Shown piece by piece: positions 8,472-14,794 of a stretch of DNA of 14,869 bases; position 1 is the first letter of the stretch; each line of letters begins with the position of its first letter. The position numbers and the translations under genes were made by a program. Origin of the DNA: Chloroflexota bacterium (GTDB lineage Bacteria > Chloroflexota > Anaerolineae > J102); NCBI GenBank assembly GCA_024276255.1, contig JAJRXO010000141.1:1-14869 (forward strand), given 5' to 3'. Below the pieces are notes generated by a model. It saw nothing but the letters and a program-made list of their open reading frames with translations. It ran no database searches and was not told the DNA's origin.

Positions 8472-9413
8472 CTAAAAACGTAAACGCGGGTCGAGGGCAT
8501 CGCGCAGGCCGTCGCCCAGCAGGTTGAAGCCGAGAACGGTAAACATGATGGCCAGGCCGGGGAAGAAGACAAGATGCGGAGCGCTGAACACCTGATTGCG
8601 CTCGCTCGCCAGCATGGCCCCCCATTCGGGATCGGGCGGCTGCGCACCCAGCCCCAGAAACGACAGACCGGCGGTTTCCAGAATGGCAGTACCAATGCCC
8701 AGTGTGGCCAGGACAATCAGAGGGGGAAAGGCGTTGGGCAAAACGTGCTGCATGAGAATACGACGATGGCCGGCGCCGATAGCCAGGGCCGCGGTGATAT
8801 ACTCTTCCTCACGCACCGAGAGCACACTGGATCGGATCACACGGGCATAGGTGGGGATGTTTACGATGGCAATGGCCATCATGGCATTCATCAACCCCGG
8901 CCCCAATATCGCGACAATGGCAATGGCCAGCAGCAGGAATGGAAAAGCCAGCACCACATCCAGCGTGCGCATGATCACGTTGGCTGTCAACCCTCCTACA
9001 TATCCGGCGATGGTACCGAGGATGGTGCCGATCACGATCGCCAGGCCAATGGTAATAAAACCAATGAAGATCGAAATACGGGCACCGAAGACAATACGGC
9101 TGAATTCGTCACGCACATTGCCATCGATGCCCATGATATGCTGAGGCTGATCGGCCGGGCAGCCGAGGAGGTGGATGCACGGTTTAGCGCGTTTACGCAC
9201 GTTTTCTTTGCCAATGAGTACATCATTGGGTCCGTAGGGCGCGATCACAGGGGCAAAGATGGCCGTGAGCACCAGCAGGCCCAGGATGATCATGCCGGCA
9301 ATGCCGGAATGCTGGCGAAACAGCCGCTTGAGCGCGGTCATCCAGGGCCCCGATGTGGAACGGCCGGCAAAATCGATTTGTGGGACTTCGGGTAGTTCGT
9401 TTGTTTCTGTCAT
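8472..9413 (-). CDS. dppC: Peptide/nickel-type ABC permease, DppC family
   Basis: 313 residues, normal for DppC/OppC. It has a cytoplasmic N-tail, a first helix at about 38-58 (MIILGLLVLTAIFAPVIAPY), the family GxD-like block before the second helix (HIMGIDGNVRDEFSRIVFGAR, about 92-112), and the EAA loop AALAIGAGHRRILMQHVLPN (208-227), followed by LSFLGLGAQPPDPEWG and a DGLRDALDPR ending that are diagnostic of the family. The usual HPLGTDELGRD block is altered and preceded by a short insertion with two cysteines (Cys79 and Cys85) facing outside. It pairs with DppB to form the channel of a peptide-type importer. The start at 9413 lies 27 bp after the dppB stop and lacks a clear Shine-Dalgarno sequence, so coupling to dppB is likely. 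Confidence 0.95.
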   Translation of the reverse strand: MTETNELPEVPQIDFAGRSTSGPWMTALKRLFRQHSGIAGMIILGLLVLTAIFAPVIAPYGPNDVLIGKENVRKRAKPCIHLLGCPADQPQHIMGIDGNVRDEFSRIVFGARISIFIGFITIGLAIVIGTILGTIAGYVGGLTANVIMRTLDVVLAFPFLLLAIAIVAILGPGLMNAMMAIAIVNIPTYARVIRSSVLSVREEEYITAALAIGAGHRRILMQHVLPNAFPPLIVLATLGIGTAILETAGLSFLGLGAQPPDPEWGAMLASERNQVFSAPHLVFFPGLAIMFTVLGFNLLGDGLRDALDPRLRF

Positions 9414-9440
9414 GGGAGCTTTTATTCAGACAGTGAAGAA

Positions 9441-10517
9441 TTATTCGATGCGGATACGGGGATCGAGAAAACCGTATGAGAGATCGACCAGCAAGTTCAG
9501 GACAATATAGCCGATGGCAATGACCACCGTAAAGCCCTGGATGATGGGGTAATCGCGGGCGGTGATGGCCTCGTACAGACTGCGCCCCACTCCGGACAGG
9601 CTGAAGATGGTCTCGGTGAGAATGGCACCGCTGAAAATGACGCCCAGCTGCAAGCCGATGACGGTGACCAACGGCAGCAGGGCGTTGCGCAGGATATGGC
9701 GCACAACTACTGTGCGTTCGTGCAGGCCCTTGGCGCGGGCCGTGCGCACGTAGTCCATCTGAATGACCTGCAACATACTGGAACGCGTCATGCGGGCGAT
9801 CACGGCCATGGGAATGGTAGAAAGCGCCACCGATGGCAGGATCAGATGTTTGATGGCATCACGGAATACTTCCCAGTTGCCCGTGATAAGGGCATTAAAA
9901 ATATAGAGATTGGAAAGGAATTGCAAGAACTTGGGCACGGAATCACTCTTTTCGTACCACCCCCACACGGCATAGAAAGGCACGGAGGTGACGCCGGCGG
10001 AAAGGCGCCCCGACGGCGGTAGCCACAATGGTGTGTCTTTCAACAAAAGCGCAAATACATAGGCCAGCATCAAACCCAACCAGAATACAGGCATGGAAAC
10101 CCCTATGTTGGCCCCCACCATGGTCATCATGTCCACCGTGGAATTATGGCGTAGAGACGAGATCATGCCCAGGGGAATGCCTATCAAACAGGCCAGGATC
10201 AGGGCGCTCATGCCCAGCTCTACGGTCATGGGCAGGCGTTCGGCCAGAATCTGGGTGATGGAGCGACGGAAGCGAATCGACACTCCCAGGTCCCCGTGAG
10301 CCAGATCATTGAGATAGATCACGAATTGTTCTGGGATCGAACGATCGAGCCCTTTATCACGCATAAAGCGTTCGCAGACCTCGGCAGTGGCTATTTCTCC
10401 CAAAATCGATTTACAGGGATCCCCTGGCACCGAGCGCGCCAATACAAACGTCACCAACAACACCCCGAACAGGACCGGCAGAGAATAGATAATGCGACGA
10501 ACGATATATTTCAGCAT
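9441..10517 (-). CDS. dppB: Peptide/nickel-type ABC permease, DppB family
   Basis: 358 residues from ATG 10517. The N-terminus MLKYIVRRIIYSLPVLFG followed by VPGDP is typical for DppB. The central part contains the MPVFWLGLMLAYVFALLL helix, and the EAA loop is TARAKGLHERTVVVRHILRN (about 259-278). The C-terminus GFLDPRIRIE is the standard DppB ending. It makes the inner-membrane channel with DppC, served by the family-5 binding domain encoded upstream. A TTG at 10523, two codons earlier, is better spaced (about 9 bp) from an AGGT than the ATG (about 15 bp), so the real start could be either. It is separated from the binding-protein gene by a terminator-like hairpin, which probably lowers its expression relative to that gene. 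Confidence 0.95.
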   Translation of the reverse strand: MLKYIVRRIIYSLPVLFGVLLVTFVLARSVPGDPCKSILGEIATAEVCERFMRDKGLDRSIPEQFVIYLNDLAHGDLGVSIRFRRSITQILAERLPMTVELGMSALILACLIGIPLGMISSLRHNSTVDMMTMVGANIGVSMPVFWLGLMLAYVFALLLKDTPLWLPPSGRLSAGVTSVPFYAVWGWYEKSDSVPKFLQFLSNLYIFNALITGNWEVFRDAIKHLILPSVALSTIPMAVIARMTRSSMLQVIQMDYVRTARAKGLHERTVVVRHILRNALLPLVTVIGLQLGVIFSGAILTETIFSLSGVGRSLYEAITARDYPIIQGFTVVIAIGYIVLNLLVDLSYGFLDPRIRIE

Positions 10518-10546
10518 AAGCAATCACACGCTACCTGCACATGGAT

Positions 10547-10563
10547 GCCAATACGGTATTGGC
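10547..10563. promoter_or_regulatory. 17-bp palindrome upstream of dppB, possible operator
   Basis: GCCAATAC-G-GTATTGGC is a perfect 8-bp inverted repeat with a single-base centre, 30 bp before the dppB ATG and just beyond the terminator hairpin. No convincing -35/-10 pair overlaps it. It could be a regulator site or a second RNA hairpin; the role is unknown. Confidence 0.4.
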
Positions 10564-10568
10564 TGAGC

Positions 10569-10619
10569 AAAAAGCATGCGAGATGCCTCTCGAACAGAGG
10601 CGGAGAAGCATCTCGCATG
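10569..10619 (-). terminator. Intrinsic terminator/attenuator between binding protein and dppB
   Basis: A perfect 12-bp inverted repeat, CATGCGAGATGC (10575-10586) and GCATCTCGCATG (10608-10619), encloses a second small hairpin (CCTCT/AGAGG, 10586-10600). Read on the minus strand the stem is followed by C then TTTTT (10569-10573), the form of a rho-independent terminator. The T-run is short, so read-through into dppB is likely. Such a site after a binding-protein gene is a familiar way to make more binding protein than permease, and it can also protect the upstream mRNA. Confidence 0.8.
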
Positions 10620-10653
10620 GGGATGAACCTTGGTTCAACCGATCATGATCCCG

Positions 10654-13101
10654 TTACTGGGCATTCATGAGCGAGTCGAAGAGGTAGGATGGGTATTCGA
10701 AGGCGCCGGTATTGCCCTGATGATATGGACTCATGGCATTCAGGCCGGCATCCCACGAACGCACCACGTCGTTGGCATCAAGCGTGGAGCCGTCATGGAA
10801 CTTGACACCTTCGCGCAGATAGCAGGTCCACACGGTGGCGTCCTCGTTGGCTTCACACTTGGTAGCCAGTGTGGGCACGGCGTCGCCATCGGCGTTGTAC
10901 TTGTACAGGCCCTCGGTCACCATCTTACAGGCGTCGAGCGACTCGCCGTCGGTCTCGTCCATGCAGTACAGGCTGATGGGTTCAGCAGCCTTCAGGTACA
11001 CGAGGGTGTCCCGATCACCGGGGATGAATGTCCACAGGTCGGGCGGCCCCAGTACGGCAGCCTTGGCGTTCTGTACGTCGGCGCGAGCGGCATCGGCGGG
11101 AGCACCGTGAGCGATGGGCACCATGGGCACCAGATCGCGAATGGCGTTGTTGGCCTGCTCGTACAGCGGTTCCGCGACAGCCGGATCAGCAATGCGGGAG
11201 GCCTTCTCCAGCAGTTCGTAGATCTCCGGATAGGGTTCGCCGAACTGCGGGTTGGAACGGCTGAAGTGGAAGTCGAGGAAGTTGGTGACGTGCAGATAGT
11301 CGGCGCCCCAGCCCAACATGTACAGGCCGTCCAGCTCACCGGCAGTGGACTTGGCAATGAAGTCACCCGACTCCATGACCACCACATCGGCGTCGATGCC
11401 CAGGTTTTCCTTCAACTGATTCTGAATCTCCACCGCCACCAGACCCGGTTCGGGCAGATAGACACGGAATACGTCGCGGTAGTAAATGGCGGTTTTGAAT
11501 CGGATGCCGTTGGCGTCTTTGGTGAGACCGGCCTCATCGAGCAGTTTGTTGGCCTCATCCAGATTGAAGTCGTACCAGGAATCGCCAACACAGGCATTGG
11601 GAATGGAGCAAGGCGTGAAGTGTGAGGCCACTTCGGAACCGGCGGGATAGAAGTTGTCGATGATCCGCTGGCGATCGAGACCCATAGCAATGGCCTTGCG
11701 CACGCGCACATCACCCCACGGCTCGAAGGTGTTGGTCATGGCCAGGTACATGATGTTGGGGTTGGGAACCGGCAGGAATTGCAGGTTGGGATCAGCCTGC
11801 ACAGATTCGTAGTCATCCGGGCTCAGTTTGGTGATGTAGTCGGCAGTGCCAGCCTGCAACTCAAGCAAACGGGCAGCGCCCTCAGTGGCCCAGCGGAAGA
11901 CCAATGTCTCGGTCTTGGCCGGATCGCTCCAATAGTCATCGAAGCGCTTGAAGATGATGCTATCGCCGCGGTTCCAGCTGTCGATCATGTAGGGACCGGT
12001 GCCCACGGGATGCTCGAGCAGGTCGCCCGTACCGCCAGTCTGTTCAATCCATTCTCGGGGCTGGATGTAGAAGGGAGTGAATGCGATCTTGGCCAGGAAG
12101 GCTGGATCAGGCTTGCACATGGTGACCTGGACGGTCATGGAATCCACAGCCTTGATCTGCTTGATCTTGTTGTTCTCGCAGGGGGCGTTGATGGTGAGCA
12201 AGCCATTCTCTTCTACTTCACCGGCCGGGACAACGGCCTCGGCCTCCTGGGGCAGACCGAACCATTTGTTGTAGATCTCATCATATTCGCCGGTGGCCCG
12301 AACGGTGGCCAGGCCTTGGTTGATGGCAGCCAACACTTCAGGGCGATTCTTACTGACGGCAATGCCGTAGAACTCCTGGGTGAAGGGATCTCCAACCAGG
12401 GTAACGCCCATTTCGGGATTGGCCTTGATGATATCAGCCGAAGTGGGGGCGTCATTGATGATGGCGTCGATGTCACCTTGCGCCAGGGCCTGGAACGCCA
12501 GGGTGATCTCATCGTAGCGCACGACCTCGGCATCCGTATTTTCGGAGGCCCAGATATCACCGGTGGTGCCTAATTGCACACCCACGCGCTTACCAGAAAG
12601 ATCATCCACGCTCTTGATATCGCTGCCGACTTTCACAGCCAGAATCTGACCGGCGTTAAAGTACGGGGCGCTGAAATCAACGGTCTTCTTGCGTTCATCA
12701 GTAATGGTGGCAGCCGAGATCACGGCGTCGAATTCACCGCTGGCCAGGGCAACAAAGATACCGTCCCAACGCGTATTTACAAATTCCACCTTAAAACCGG
12801 CGTTCTTGGCGATGGCGTTCATCAGATCGATATCAAAGCCAACGATGTTGCCGCTATCATCCACCGATTCAAAAGGCGGATATTCGGCATTCGTTCCCAC
12901 CACGATCTTCTCGACCTTTGGCAATGCTTTGGTGACTTCGACCACAACAGTTTTCTCCACCTCAACTGTCTCTTTCACCACCACTGTCTTTTCGACGACC
13001 TTTTCGATCACTTCCGGTGTGGGGGTGTAACAGGCTGCGATGACAGCTACTGTGAGGGCCAAAACCACAAGTAAAATCCAAAATCGATGCTTTTGCATCA
13101 T
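10654..13101 (-). CDS. Double ABC solute-binding lipoprotein: family-3 domain fused to circularly permuted family-5 domain
   Basis: 815 residues. A signal peptide ends in lipobox IAAC (Cys24), so the mature protein is a lipoprotein. A Val/Glu/Lys-rich linker follows (31-58). Residues 65-283 form a family-3 (polar amino acid) binding domain: GFDIDLMNAIAKNA (88-101), TDERKKTVDFSAPYF with the expected ligand Arg137, and IDAIINDAP (211-219). Residues 305-815 are a family-5 (peptide) binding domain in altered order. The part normally in the middle comes first (AVDSMTVQVTMCKPDPAFLA, then PVGTGPYMIDSW at 365-376). The part normally N-terminal (DTLVYLKAAEPISLYC at 698, WTCYLREGVKFHDG, LDANDVVRSW) comes last, ending in LFDSLMNAQ. 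Nine cysteines lie in the family-5 region, so disulfides are possible. GGAGGAG lies just before ATG 13101; the adjacent ATG 13098 is equally possible. It heads the minus-strand cluster. Confidence 0.92.
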   Translation of the reverse strand: MMQKHRFWILLVVLALTVAVIAACYTPTPEVIEKVVEKTVVVKETVEVEKTVVVEVTKALPKVEKIVVGTNAEYPPFESVDDSGNIVGFDIDLMNAIAKNAGFKVEFVNTRWDGIFVALASGEFDAVISAATITDERKKTVDFSAPYFNAGQILAVKVGSDIKSVDDLSGKRVGVQLGTTGDIWASENTDAEVVRYDEITLAFQALAQGDIDAIINDAPTSADIIKANPEMGVTLVGDPFTQEFYGIAVSKNRPEVLAAINQGLATVRATGEYDEIYNKWFGLPQEAEAVVPAGEVEENGLLTINAPCENNKIKQIKAVDSMTVQVTMCKPDPAFLAKIAFTPFYIQPREWIEQTGGTGDLLEHPVGTGPYMIDSWNRGDSIIFKRFDDYWSDPAKTETLVFRWATEGAARLLELQAGTADYITKLSPDDYESVQADPNLQFLPVPNPNIMYLAMTNTFEPWGDVRVRKAIAMGLDRQRIIDNFYPAGSEVASHFTPCSIPNACVGDSWYDFNLDEANKLLDEAGLTKDANGIRFKTAIYYRDVFRVYLPEPGLVAVEIQNQLKENLGIDADVVVMESGDFIAKSTAGELDGLYMLGWGADYLHVTNFLDFHFSRSNPQFGEPYPEIYELLEKASRIADPAVAEPLYEQANNAIRDLVPMVPIAHGAPADAARADVQNAKAAVLGPPDLWTFIPGDRDTLVYLKAAEPISLYCMDETDGESLDACKMVTEGLYKYNADGDAVPTLATKCEANEDATVWTCYLREGVKFHDGSTLDANDVVRSWDAGLNAMSPYHQGNTGAFEYPSYLFDSLMNAQ

Positions 13102-13375
13102 GTCTCCTCCTTATAGTTTAAGGAAAGCGAAGAGCGGACATGGCCATAGCCGGTGTTAGCTGCTATAACCAGGACATTAGTTGAATTGTGGCAGCATAAG
13201 ACGCACAATCCAGGAAGCGAACTTCCAGCTTATTCCTGCAATAGGCGACCTCCTTCTGAACGAATGCGGTGTATAGGTTCTGCGAACGTCGGTTGATGCG
13301 ACATCGTTGTCGCCGATCACGTGTACCACAAACTGACACGTGTGGCATATTACAGAATGTAACAACCAACAAAAC
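13102..13375 (-). promoter_or_regulatory. Long 5' leader of the transporter cluster
   Basis: If transcription starts near 13375 the leader is about 270 nt. It contains a perfect inverted repeat GCGACA-N4-TGTCGC (13298-13313), a GGAAG/CTTCC hairpin with a TTCG loop on the minus strand (13213-13226), a direct repeat of CACGTGT (13318-13324 and 13337-13343), and an exact AAGGAGGT Shine-Dalgarno sequence (13248-13255) with no ordinary gene behind it. I do not recognise a known riboswitch. The leader's extent depends on the predicted promoter. Confidence 0.4.
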
Positions 13376-13381
13376 AGCCTG

Positions 13382-13411
13382 ATTATAGAGAGTTGTGAAA
13401 GATTTTGTCAA
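13382..13411 (-). promoter_or_regulatory. Sigma-70-type promoter for the transporter cluster
   Basis: On the minus strand TTGACA (13411-13406) and TATAAT (13387-13382) are both perfect consensus hexamers with an 18-bp spacer. The predicted start is around 13375. This is the only strong minus-strand promoter I see upstream of the binding-protein gene. Confidence 0.7.
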
Positions 13412-13573
13412 ACTCCCTCTCCGGTGCTGACTTTTACCTGCACTTTACATCACCCGTCCACCCGACTTGCCCGCCCGCTGTGCATGATTCGGGCGTGACC
13501 TTACGCGGGCGTATGGCGCATGTTTCGATAAAAGCATCGGCGCCATCTGCCAGGAGGCTGACGAGAGATAATC
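13412..13573. other. Intergenic stretch between divergent promoters, no gene seen
   Basis: This stretch starts just upstream of the minus-strand promoter and runs to the heptamer repeat. It has no frame with a recognisable protein. The only pattern noted is a short direct repeat CGGGCGT at 13490-13496 and 13506-13512, 16 bp apart, of unknown meaning. Confidence 0.5.
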
Positions 13574-13651
13574 CGTATTGCGTATTGAGTATTGCGTATT
13601 CCGTGTATGAGAGGCAAGCCGCTTGAGACCCAATACGCAATACGCAATACG
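13574..13651. repeat. GTATTGC heptamer repeat in inverted arrangement
   Basis: The left arm (13575-13600) carries tandem GTATTGC/GTATTGA units. The right arm (13632-13650) carries the complementary AATACGC units. Nineteen bases of the left arm (13575-13593) pair with the right arm with one mismatch, enclosing a loop that itself contains CAAGC-C-GCTTG. Transcripts across it could fold into a long hairpin. Similar heptamer-type intergenic repeats occur in Chloroflexota and cyanobacteria, from memory. Frames here translate to repetitive nonsense and are not genes. Confidence 0.8.
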
Positions 13652-13713
13652 TGACACGTAAAGACCTGGTTGACCACATTTGGGAAATCACCTTGGTTTT
13701 TTGGGAAAATGGC

Positions 13714-13742
13714 TTGACAACGAACATGTGTTCGTTTATAAT
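13714..13742 (+). promoter_or_regulatory. lexA promoter
   Basis: TTGACA (13714-13719) and TATAAT (13737-13742) are perfect -35 and -10 hexamers with the ideal 17-bp spacer, 45 bp before the lexA ATG. The predicted start is near 13749. A LexA box lies between the two hexamers. Confidence 0.92.
13721..13734. promoter_or_regulatory. LexA box 1 (SOS operator)
   Basis: CGAACATGTGTTCG matches the Gram-positive LexA/DinR consensus CGAAC-N4-GTTCG exactly. It fills most of the promoter spacer, so bound LexA would block RNA polymerase: negative autoregulation, as in most SOS systems. Confidence 0.9.
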
Positions 13743-13747
13743 AAAAC

Positions 13748-13761
13748 CGAACATTTTTTCG
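13748..13761. promoter_or_regulatory. LexA box 2 (SOS operator, one mismatch)
   Basis: CGAACATTTTTTCG has one mismatch to CGAAC-N4-GTTCG. It covers the predicted transcription start, and its centre is 27 bp from that of box 1. Tandem boxes in front of lexA are common and would tighten autorepression. Confidence 0.7.
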
Positions 13762-13786
13762 GCTCACTTTTTCCCAGGAAGAAATC

Positions 13787-14440
13787 ATGAAACTGAGACC
13801 ACGTCAAGAGCGCATCCTTGAGTTTATCGAGGAGTATTTGGACGAATATCATTACCCTCCCACTATACGCGAAATCGGAGCGGCAGCGGGCATTTCTTCC
13901 ACGTCGGTGGTAAACTATAACCTGGAGCGACTGGAAGAGATGGGCTATATTCAGCGTAACCGGGAAGTCTCACGAGGGATCCGTCTGATGGGCTACCGCA
14001 GCAGGCGCAGCATAGCACAGCATGAAGCCGCCCAGGTGCCCCTTTATGGCGAAATCGCCGCTGGTGAACCCATACCCATGCCTGCCAATCCCAGCGAGGT
14101 GCTCGACCATGTGACAGTGCCCAGTGAATTGCTTCCCAGTAGCGGGCAGGTTTTTGCCCTGCGTGTCAAGGGCCATTCCATGATTGACGCCCTGGTAGAT
14201 ACCGGAGACATCATCATTGTGCGCAGTCAGCCCGCGGTGGAAAACAGCGAGATGGCGGCGGTCGAGATCCTGGAGCCACACGAACGGGCCGGGGCTACGC
14301 TGAAATTCTTCCATCAAACAGGTGACAAGGTGGAACTGCGCCCGGCCAATCCCGATCCGGCCTATCAATCTTTCTGGCTGGACGCTGATCAGGTCAAGGT
14401 GTACGGCAAGGTCGTTTCTGTCCTGCGTCGTTATCAATAG
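13787..14440 (+). CDS. lexA: LexA repressor, SOS response regulator
   Basis: 217 residues, the normal LexA length. The N-terminal winged helix-turn-helix (1-69) has the family signature RQERILEFIEEYLDE, then YPPTIREIGAAAGISSTSVV. The cleavage site is Ala92-Gly93 in GEIAAGEP. The C-terminal S24 peptidase domain has catalytic Ser131 in KGHSMIDA and Lys173 in GATLKFF. During DNA damage RecA filaments stimulate self-cleavage between Ala92 and Gly93, releasing SOS genes (family knowledge). All key residues are present, so it should be functional. The start ATG has AGGA 7 bp upstream. The two LexA boxes at its own promoter indicate autoregulation. It is transcribed away from the transporter cluster, and no other SOS gene follows in the window. 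Confidence 0.97.
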   Translation: MKLRPRQERILEFIEEYLDEYHYPPTIREIGAAAGISSTSVVNYNLERLEEMGYIQRNREVSRGIRLMGYRSRRSIAQHEAAQVPLYGEIAAGEPIPMPANPSEVLDHVTVPSELLPSSGQVFALRVKGHSMIDALVDTGDIIIVRSQPAVENSEMAAVEILEPHERAGATLKFFHQTGDKVELRPANPDPAYQSFWLDADQVKVYGKVVSVLRRYQ

Positions 14441-14794
14441 GTCGGTGCCGCGGGCGTCAACTTCGGCAAAGCCCAGCTGATGGTGAGGGCGATCACTTGC
14501 CCAAATGGGTGCGGCCACAGCGCAAGAAGGGGGCTGGAGCGGGGGGCTAGCTCGCAGCTGCTTGCTTTCGGGCAGCAAACAGTGTATCTTTTATTTGTAT
14601 TTCATTTGTTTCGGTCATTGTCTGCTGCCCTGTCTGTTGCTCTGGCCAGGATGGAACGTGGACAAACAGGGTGGGTAAGCGGTTATCGTGAGCGCAGGCG
14701 CACCGCAGATCGATGACAAATGCCAGTTACCGGCGTACAAAGCGTTGCAGCGCCTTCATCTGCCTGGCACCAACCGGCCGTTCTCTGCTGTCTT
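14441..14794. other. Intergenic stretch after lexA, no convincing gene
   Basis: I see no protein I can support here. A small hairpin (GCTGC 14557-14561 with GCAGC 14572-14576) is followed after about ten bases by a T-rich run near 14588-14612; it could be a weak lexA terminator. The frame of the downstream partial gene is open back to an ATG at 14720, just after an in-frame stop at 14714. Confidence 0.4.

Noticed and set aside
8425..8625. N-terminal extension of Tpx to 8625
   Set aside because: It would overlap the end of dppC. Tpx homology begins at the ATG 8424, which has its own ribosome site.
8574..9395. 273-codon plus-strand frame
   Set aside because: It is antisense to dppC and very rich in His, Asp and Gln without any recognisable motif.
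10630..11625. 331-codon plus-strand frame
   Set aside because: It is antisense to the family-5 binding domain, whose protein sequence is unmistakable; composition of the shadow is unlike its neighbours.
13283..13296. Third LexA-like box (CGAACGTCGGTTGA) in the transporter leader
   Set aside because: The right half matches only three of five bases, and it lies about 80 bp inside the predicted transcript. SOS control of the transporter is not supported.
13163..13411. 82-codon minus-strand frame upstream of the binding protein
   Set aside because: Its ATG lies in the predicted -35 element, it has no ribosome site at its start, and its sequence shows no domain.
13434..13788. Minus-strand frames across the heptamer repeat, reading YCVLRIAY-like
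   Set aside because: They are translations of the GTATTGC repeat and antisense to the lexA promoter; such frames are a known artefact of this repeat type.
14480..14716. 78-codon plus-strand frame after lexA
   Set aside because: No ribosome site, no recognisable domain and a Ser/Arg/Leu-rich random-looking composition.
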